From positions 10,834,447 to 10,898,446 of the forward strand of contig JASKMD010000003.1 in NCBI GenBank assembly GCA_030144725.1: a stretch of 64,000 nucleotides of DNA. The letters run 5' to 3'. Shown one piece after another: positions 58,135-64,000 of this stretch (position 1 is its first letter; each line of letters opens with the position of its first letter). The position numbers and the translations under genes are program-made. The notes beneath the pieces were generated by a model that made no database searches, was not told the origin of the DNA, and was given only the letters and a program-made list of their open reading frames with translations. The DNA is from Haematococcus lacustris (lineage: Eukaryota > Chlorophyta > Chlorophyceae > Chlamydomonadales > Haematococcaceae).

Positions 58135-59310
58135 GTTGGCTAGGTTGGCTAGGTCCCGGGGGAAGGGGGGGTGCTACTAATGAAACGCCCATGTCCCTAG
58201 TTATGTTGCCAATGTTGGCTAGGTTGGCTAGATTTGCTAGATTACAAGGGGGGGGGGTGCTTCTAATGAAACGCCCATGTCACTGGTTATGTTGGCAAGG
58301 TTGACAACAGGGCTGTGACAAGACGTCGTCTGCAGACGAAAAGACGACGTCTGTCGTCTACGACGTCTTTTCGTCTCAACCACCCGTCTTTCGTCTGTCA
58401 ATCTGTAGACATGTCTGTCAATCCGTCTTTCGTCTGTTCGTCTACAGTCTAGTCTTTTCGTCTTCACAGCCCTGCTTGACAAGGTTGGCTAGGTTTGCTA
58501 AGTTTCGGAGGGGGGGGTGGGGGGCTAGTGATGTAAGGCCCACGTCTAAATTTATGGTGTCAAGGTTGTCAAGGTTTGCTAGGTTTGCTAGGTTTGCTAG
58601 GTTCCGGGGGGGGGGGGGGGGGGGGGGCTGGTGATGGTGTCAAGGTTGTCAAGGTTTGCAAGGTTTGCTAGGTTTGCTAGGTTCCGGGGGGGGGGGGGGG
58701 GGGCTGGTGATGAAACGCCCAAGTCAAAAGTCAGGTTTGCTAGGTTTGCTAGGTTTGCTAGGTTTGCTGGGTTTGCTAGGTTCCGGGGGGGGGGGGGGGG
58801 GGGGGCTGGTGATGAAACGCGCAAGTCAAAAGTCAGGTTTGCTAGGTTTGCTAGGTTTGCTAGGTTTGCTAGGTTCCGGGGGGGGGGGGGGGGGGGGCTG
58901 GTGATGAAACGCCCAAGTCAAAAGTTAGGTTTGCTAGGTTTGCTAGGTTTGCTAGGTTTGCTAGGTTTGCTAGGTTCCGGGGGGGGGGGGGGGGGGGGCT
59001 GGTGATGAAACGCCCAAGTCAAAAGTTAGGTTGTCAAGGTTTGCTAGGTTTGCTAGGTTTGCTAGGTTTGCTAGGTTCCGGGGGGGGGGGGGGGGGGGGG
59101 GGGCTGGTGATGAAACGCCCAAGTCAAAAGTTAGGTTGTCAAGGTTTGCTAGGTTTGCTAGGTTTGCTAGGTTTGCTAGGTTCCGGGGGGGGGGGGGGGG
59201 GGGGGGGGGCTGGTGATGAAACGCGCAAGTCAAAAGTTAGGTTTGCTAGGTTTGCTAGGTTTGCTAGGTTCCGGGGGGGGGGTGGGGGGGGGCTGGTGAT
59301 GAAAGTTTGT
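58135..59310 (-). repeat. Tandem array 5' of the Dualen-like element
   Basis: About ten imperfect monomers of about 85-115 bp. On the plus strand each has several GTTTGCTAG octamer-like units, a GTTCC followed by a run of 10-27 G, then GCTGGTGATGAAACGCCCAAG and TCAAAAGTTAG. The array starts within about 45 bases of the LINE start codon. Gly-rich and Leu-Ala-Arg-Phe frames are artefacts. It could be host satellite into which the element inserted, or promoter-bearing 5' monomers of the LINE. Confidence 0.8.
58308..58474. mobile_element. hAT-like MITE inside the array (167 bp)
   Basis: Starts CAGGGCTGTGA and ends TCACAGCCCTG. It is flanked by GTTGACAA and CTTGACAA (7 of 8 matching), consistent with an 8-bp hAT duplication. 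The interior consists of imperfect palindromes of AGACGAAAAGACG and ACGTCGTC, and it interrupts the surrounding GCTAGG monomers. Non-coding. Confidence 0.65.
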
Positions 59311-59499
59311 AAGGTTGCGCCATCACGGAACCTAGGCTGAACCTAGGCTGAACCTTGAGCTTCCAACCTTGCGAGCCAAAGCCCTTGGATAGCCTCAAAA
59401 CCCACGAGAACCTAGGAGCCTCTAGGTTGAACCTCAGGGGGGTCTGCCATTCTCTCGGAGAACTCGGCCATATGATATGCACAGATATGATATGCTATG
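59311..59499. other. Short unique spacer
   Basis: Contains GAACCTAGGCT repeated twice and AACCTTGAG/CTAGGTTGAACCT fragments. No gene. Confidence 0.4.
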
Positions 59500-60030
59500 C
59501 AGGAGGGTGTCCAGTGCTGCCAGCAACCAGCCCCTGGGGTAGCCTACTCAGTGCTGCTGCCAGTCAGCCAGGCTGACACCCGCGTTGCCTGCACATAGCT
59601 GCCAGGCTGAGGCCACACAGCACCTGCAGCAAGAGTGCCTGCACTGGCCCCTGCAGCAGCAAGATGCAGCTTGTGTGCTGGTATTGTAGGCTGTACCGTC
59701 ACCTGATGCTGCCGTGGATATGACCACTGCCGTGGATATGACCAGGCTTGGACCACACAGCACCTGCAGCAGGGCTACCTGGCTGTGGTGTGTGGCACTG
59801 ACTACTGACACCTGCGCTGTCGAGCTGCCTGGCTGGCCTGGTGGTGGTGGTGGTGGTGAGTTCAGGCAACAGCTGGGGCTGCAGGGGAGTGGGACACTGG
59901 CTTCTGGCCCTGGCTGCTTCAAGGAGTGCACCAAGGAGCAATGAGCAGAACTGGCCCAATGACGGCGGTCCCAGCCATTACAGCGGCCTGGCAAGACAGT
60001 GAGGGCCTGGTGTGGTTCCCCCGAGTTACC
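59500..60030 (+). repeat. Dispersed repeat R2, copy b
   Basis: Homologous to 7770-8020 but longer because of internal duplications (CAGGCTTGGACCACACAGCACCT-like segments and two adjacent GTGGATATGACC units near 59711-59745). Confidence 0.6.
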
Positions 60031-60535
60031 CCACGCAGCCGCTGCAGCTTGCATTTCAACCCTCATACAACATGCTGCAGCATGGTGGGTGGCAGCAGCA
60101 GCCCTACCGCCCTGCCGCCCTGCTGCTCTGCTGCTCTGCCGCTCAGTTGGTCTGCTGCTGAGTGGAACTTGATGGACTGGAGGCAGCAGGAGGTGGGCGA
60201 TGTGGAGTCAGCAGCCAGGCCATGGCAGGGTGGATAGTGGATGAGAGGAGGTGGTCGAGTGTTTCCTGCCTCGACCCTGCGGAATGAGGTGCAACGCTGG
60301 GCTGGAGGGCGGCAACCCAGGGCAGCAGTAGCTGGCTCTACTACAGAGAGCTGTAGGAGTGCTACATGATCGTCGGAGGATGGTGATGGGCTGCTGTGGG
60401 CTGGCTGCTGTAAAGTATAAATCCCCCGACTGTAAAGCGGCCCTTGTACCTGCTCTTCTCGTCACTAGGCCCAGTAGTCATGTAAAGGGTAACAGCACGG
60501 ACACATGATGTGTACCGGTGAATGCTGGATAGCGG
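60031..60535. other. Intergenic, no gene recognised
   Basis: Contains a CTGCTCTGCTGCTCTGCCG microsatellite near 60110-60140; otherwise no recognisable feature. Confidence 0.4.
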
Positions 60536-60538
60536 AAA

Positions 60539-60884
60539 CACTCCTACAAATTAATCCCTGCGTCCGTCCCTGCGTTTTGACCAACCTTGTCCGATCGGGC
60601 TGAAATTTTGATAGATGGTAGTTTGCAGAAAATAAAACATATTTTCCAGATAAAATATTTTATAAAAATCAAAGGCGGCTGCGCTGTGGCCCTGTAGCTA
60701 GAGTGCAGGGATGAGTGCAGGGATAGGTTGCGGGCCACAGCGCAACAGCTTTTGGATTTTTCCAAATATTTTTCTTGAAACATATGTTTTATTTTCTGAA
60801 AACTGCCATCTATCAAAATTTCAGCCCGATCGGACAAGGTCGGTAGAACGCAGGGACAAACGCAGGGACTAAATTGTAGGAGTG
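60539..60884. mobile_element. Foldback MITE with long terminal inverted repeats (346 bp)
   Basis: Nearly the whole element is two arms of about 150 bases. The left arm begins CACTCCTACAA and the right arm ends TTGTAGGAGTG. Both arms contain CCTTGTCCGATCGGGCTGAA, TTTTGATAGATGG and AGAAAATAAAACATAT, and near the centre GCGCTGTGGCCC. AAA flanks both ends (60536-60538 and 60885-60887), a possible 3-bp target duplication. CACT termini with a 3-bp TSD would suit a CACTA-type element, but the assignment is weak. The AT-rich arms contrast sharply with the surrounding DNA. Confidence 0.7.
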
Positions 60885-60887
60885 AAA

Positions 60888-61393
60888 GGTCGCCGTCGTC
60901 AACAAGCACATCGCGCAAAGGCTCGGATAGATTTAAAGGATCAGTCTGGGTGTGTCAAAATGTCCGCAGCATGTGACTGCATGCTTTGAACGCATCTTCA
61001 ATTTTTTTGTTCGCAGTCGGACTCGTCCACCGACGATGCCAGTGTCGCCTGTACGCATCGCTTATTTTGAACAGCTGTACTTGGTCTGCACCGCGTTCCG
61101 AGTCAGTGAAGCTGCCTTCCAAGGTAGCCTACATTGATCATCGCCAACTTTGCTCTACTGATCAGAGCCTGAGGTTCACCCTGTTGCTCTTCATCCGCTC
61201 CGCAGCGCTACCGCTATACGCTCACATCCAGTAGCCCAGAGCGTTGCAGTGAGCTGAGAGCAGCCAGGAGTAGCAAGGTGCGAACCCACACCCACACCCA
61301 GCCAATCATAGGTTGCTGCTGCTGCTGGTGCCTCTCTCACCCTGACAGCCTTGTTGCTCCACCCACTCTGCAGGCCAACAGATAGTTCCAGCT
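60888..61393. other. 5' flank of member 6
   Basis: About 500 bases of moderate GC with no recognised gene. The CATATTCATT motif of members 1, 3 and 4 was not seen here. Confidence 0.4.
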
Positions 61394-63325
61394 ATGAGCA
61401 AGCGTCACATGCACCATCATTCCGCAGTGGATGGCGGTGCCTCAGCAACGGATGGGTACAGCCCAGCCGGCGAGGCGCCCCCTCCTGCTACTAGGCTGTT
61501 GGACCTCCCGCCAGCGCTGCTGGATGACATCGCTTGCCGGGCCATGCAGCTTCAGGCCAGGACCCAGCTGCCCCTGACCTGCCACGCCTTCTCACTGGCC
61601 CACCTGCTGCACGTCCCAGCCTTGCGCGTCCAGCTGGGCAGGCAGTGCTGCGACCAGCTGCTCACGCCCCGAGTTGTCGCAGCCCTGCAAGCGAGAACAA
61701 GCAAGCTGGCCCTCACCTTATGGCAGCCAGAGACAGAGGACAGCGTGTGCTACAGTAAGCAGCTGGCTCCCACGTTGCAGCTGCCGCAGACAGAGGACAC
61801 CAAACATTTCACCAACCTGCTGGCCTATGCCCTGGCAAAGCTGGACAACTGTGCAGCTGTGGAGGTCTGCAAGTTGGTCAACAGTGGCACATACTGCTCC
61901 GACAACTGCAGACATCTACAATGCCCACCTGGCCTTGCCCAGCAGCTGCTCGACAGCTTCCCCAGCCTGACTGCCCTGACCCTGCAGGGGCTCTGTGTCT
62001 CAAGCGATGAGCTAGCCAGCCTGCTCTCCCACCCACCGCTGGCCCTGCATCTGCAGCAGCTACACGTCACCAATGACAGCGTTCCGGTTGGTGACGAGCA
62101 TAGGCTGTTGGGCCCTGTGTTCCAGGGTCTGCAGCTGAAGCAGCTCAGCATAGATGCTGGACGCCCTAAACAGCCTGGCACACCACCGCTGCCTAGCTTT
62201 CAGCCCCTGGCGCAACACCTGACCCAGCTGCACCTCAATATGAGTTATGGCCATCGTGACATTGATCTGGGCTACTTCAGGCAGTACTTGCAGCCTCTGG
62301 CTCAGCTGCAGGTGCTGACTATAGCCCACAGTGGCAGCCTGGAGGGCCTGACCCAGCTGCTACAAGCGTTGCCTCAGCTCCACACCCTCCAGCTGCCATG
62401 GAGCAGCATCATGGGCCAGCAGCAGATGGACACATTCCTGGCAGCCACCCAGCTTACAAGCATCCAGTTGGCCGGAGTCATGGAATTAGGCACCTCACAT
62501 GCAGATGTGCCTTGCAGCTGGCAACGGTTAAAGCTGACTGGATGGGTTTTCTTAAAGGAACTCGCTTACCTGCCCCTGCACTCCCTCTCCCAGCCTCTAG
62601 TGTTGGGGACACTTTCAATCAGTGTGGAGGATACTCCAGGCCCTGAGATGGCAGCCGCAATCCACCTCCTGGCATATGCGTGCAAGGTGCCAGTGCAAAT
62701 CAAGAAGTTGAAGCTGATGATGGGAAAGGATGATGATGATGAGGAGGAGGAGGAGGAGGAGGAGAAAGAGGAGGAGGAGGAGTGGGATGATGATGATGAA
62801 GATGATGATGATGATGATGATGAGGAGGCGGAGGAGGAGAAGGAGGAGGAAGAGGCAAAAGGGGGACTAGGCCCCAGTGTCATCACTCCAGCGTCCCTAC
62901 AGCAGCAGAGGGTTGACCTGGCGCAGCTGGTAGCAATGCTGCAACCGCTGCAGTGCTGCGGAGAGGTGGTGGTCCGTCACCTGCATAAAGTCACAGCGGC
63001 TGATATCCTGGCGCTGGCCCCATTGTGCCGGGACTGCACCCACTTTGGGGTGCAAGGCGGTAGCGTGGAGCCCTCACTGGAGTTCTGGCACCAACTGGTG
63101 CAGCTCATGCCCGCTGTGCAGAAGGTCGAGTTTTACTATGCAGGGGGATGTGTTTCTGCAGCCATGCATGAGTCGCTGCAGCTCATGGCTGAGCAGCCCT
63201 GGGCACGGTGGCTAGACATCACAATTCGCTACCGATTCACTGCCTCTGGGCCCCCTGCATGTTGGCAGGCTGGCAGCTGGGTGAAGACTGGTGTTTTCAA
63301 AGTGAGCATGTTTGATGAGAGGTGA
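61394..63325 (+). CDS. F-box-like/LRR family protein, member 6 with acidic insert (643 aa)
   Basis: A single-exon frame starting MSKRHMHHHSAVDGGAS. The F-box-like motif LPPALLDDIACRAMQ leads into LPLTCHAFSLAHLLHVPALR, the clearest F-box of the family. Leucine-rich segments follow (LALHLQQLHV, PLAQLQVLTIA, PQLHTLQLPWS). Between residues of about 445 and 500 an insert absent from the paralogues consists almost only of Asp and Glu, encoded by (GAT)n and (GAG)n microsatellites at about 62725-62860. The C-terminal signature SLEFWHQLVQLMPAV ... SLQLMAEQPWARWLDITI is intact. It is the most divergent member and lies 34 kb from the cluster. A role as SCF substrate receptor is inferred only. An acidic tract of this size might mediate contacts with basic partners such as histones. 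Confidence 0.8.
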   Translation: MSKRHMHHHSAVDGGASATDGYSPAGEAPPPATRLLDLPPALLDDIACRAMQLQARTQLPLTCHAFSLAHLLHVPALRVQLGRQCCDQLLTPRVVAALQARTSKLALTLWQPETEDSVCYSKQLAPTLQLPQTEDTKHFTNLLAYALAKLDNCAAVEVCKLVNSGTYCSDNCRHLQCPPGLAQQLLDSFPSLTALTLQGLCVSSDELASLLSHPPLALHLQQLHVTNDSVPVGDEHRLLGPVFQGLQLKQLSIDAGRPKQPGTPPLPSFQPLAQHLTQLHLNMSYGHRDIDLGYFRQYLQPLAQLQVLTIAHSGSLEGLTQLLQALPQLHTLQLPWSSIMGQQQMDTFLAATQLTSIQLAGVMELGTSHADVPCSWQRLKLTGWVFLKELAYLPLHSLSQPLVLGTLSISVEDTPGPEMAAAIHLLAYACKVPVQIKKLKLMMGKDDDDEEEEEEEEKEEEEEWDDDDEDDDDDDDEEAEEEKEEEEAKGGLGPSVITPASLQQQRVDLAQLVAMLQPLQCCGEVVVRHLHKVTAADILALAPLCRDCTHFGVQGGSVEPSLEFWHQLVQLMPAVQKVEFYYAGGCVSAAMHESLQLMAEQPWARWLDITIRYRFTASGPPACWQAGSWVKTGVFKVSMFDER

Positions 63326-63484
63326 TTGCTAACTGATGTGGCGATTGCTTTGTGGTGTTTCATGCATGCTGCATGACTGTTGCCATGCTGGAAACCCAAT
63401 AGGAACAATAGCTCGGCCACAGCGCATGCAACGCCACAGCCTGCTGCTGCTGCTACTAGGGAGCGATGGCTGTCATGATAGTCT

Positions 63485-64000
63485 GCTGGCAGTGAATAGG
63501 ATGTAATACTAGGATGTAATGACTGTTCAGTTGCTCTTTATTCCGTTTCACATGTCGTCAGTGTCTTAATGCATGCTGCCTCATTACCTTCATACTGGCA
63601 TGGCCTGACCTGGTGCAGCCTGATGCAGGGCCTCACAAGCTGCCTGGCCACACCTTTCCACTGTGGGTGCGCTGCTGGGAGGGACCTTGTCTACTTTGCG
63701 GCATGCCTGGTCTGCTCCCTGCCCTCATGCAGGCCGTGCCTTGAGAAGCAGGGTGGGGCAGGGGGTGTGGGAGGGGCTTGCACTGCAGCCTGCCCACCTG
63801 CACCCTTCCAGCCCTATGCCCTGGACCCTGTCAATGCCATCACTGTTGAGCTCTGCCCTACTGCCCTACTGCCCTGCCGCCCTGCCGCCCTGCCGCCCTG
63901 CCGCCCTGCCGCCCTGCCGCCCTGCCGCCCTGCCCCCCTGCCGCCCTGCCGCCCTGCTGCCCTGCCGCCCTGCCCCCCTGCCGCCCTGCTGCCCTGCAGA
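63485..64000 (+). repeat. Dispersed repeat R1, copy b (runs off the window)
   Basis: Homologous to 6040-6660, including GGCATGGCCTGACCTGGTGC and the terminal CTGCCGCCC microsatellite (63855-64000). Confidence 0.7.
63502..63519 (+). terminator. Candidate polyadenylation signals of member 6
   Basis: Two TGTAA motifs (63502-63506 and 63515-63519) in a tandem AGGATGTAAT repeat about 180 bases after the stop codon, a normal distance for green-algal genes. Confidence 0.5.

Larger units (their letters stand above)
40519..58147 (-). mobile_element. Giant Dualen/RandI-type LINE, about 17.6 kb with candidate TSDs
   Basis: A non-LTR retrotransposon on the minus strand, defined by one coding frame with reverse transcriptase, APE endonuclease, RNase H and restriction-like endonuclease. 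That dual-endonuclease combination is characteristic of the Dualen/RandI clade first described in Chlamydomonas reinhardtii. The sequence GTTGGCTAGGTTG occurs at 40519-40531 and 58135-58147, just outside the 3' and 5' ends, and is the best candidate target-site duplication. Inside the 3' copy lies (CTT)5 on the minus strand (about 40532-40546), a plausible microsatellite tail. The 3' UTR would then be about 95 bases and the 5' UTR about 40. The right flank is itself made of related GCTAGG repeats, so the TSD could be coincidental. Confidence 0.8.

Noticed and set aside
58597..59340. Leu-Ala-Arg-Phe / Gly-rich frames
   Set aside because: Translations of GTTTGCTAG units and poly-G runs.
60544..60918. 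124-codon minus-strand frame
   Set aside because: Lies within the foldback MITE and is explained by its AT-rich arms.

Overview
The window looks like nuclear DNA of a GC-rich green alga of the Chlorophyceae, most likely a volvocalean. The pointers are a Dualen/RandI-type LINE with two endonucleases, a Ty3/gypsy chromovirus, TGTAA polyadenylation-like signals, long CAG/CTG runs, G- or C-rich introns and very large GC-rich satellites. One decayed gene resembles a repetitive protein family that I associate with Haematococcus. The genus is an inference from memory. There are no bacterial operons. Two 500-base N gaps (1991-2490, 36001-36500) break the assembly.

Layout. 1-27.9 kb carries five members of a local F-box-like/leucine-rich-repeat (LRR) gene family: one cut by the window edge (1-571 -), a broken one (4056-5878 -), two intact ones (11061-12776 - and 16776-18539 +) and a decayed one (25725-27344 +). 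A sixth intact member lies at 61394-63325 +. Their flanks are duplicated with them: 2510-5950 and 16776-18606 plus 24081-25320 are inverted copies of one segment. Comparing these copies gives paralogous empty sites for a 5.5-kb gypsy chromovirus with apparently identical 208-bp LTRs (18607-24080, TSD TGCAG) and for a 152-bp hAT-like MITE (3044-3195, 8-bp TSD). A decayed Fanzor/TnpB-like fragment lies at 1150-1841 (-).

28.1-36.0 kb holds the 5' half of a SKI2 RNA helicase gene on the + strand (cytosolic exosome, SKI complex), with many small exons. One exon has two indels, and the gene runs into the second N gap and does not reappear. Its introns contain a (CCCCA)n satellite of about 1.17 kb and a (CCCA)n tract. 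A perfect (GGGGC)n satellite of about 1.45 kb lies at 8621-10072, and a minisatellite of about 2.75 kb at 37318-40072.

The main feature is a retroelement of about 17.6 kb on the minus strand (about 40.53-58.13 kb) with one uninterrupted reading frame of 5,817 codons. In order it encodes a hydrophobic N-terminus, about 24 copies of a 38-residue His-rich repeat, an unrecognised ORF1-like region with a Gly/Arg-rich tail, a 2A-like ribosome-skipping motif, two Josephin-like cysteine protease domains, an APE endonuclease, a reverse transcriptase (YADD), a PHD finger, RNase H, and a CCHC knuckle with a PD-(D/E)XK restriction-like endonuclease. The 2A-like site would split it into halves of 2,912 and 2,905 residues. 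The element is flanked by a candidate 13-bp target-site duplication and sits next to a tandem array rich in GTTTGCTAGG and poly-G, which itself holds a hAT-like MITE. Intergenic DNA elsewhere is mostly dispersed repeats shared between distant parts of the window.
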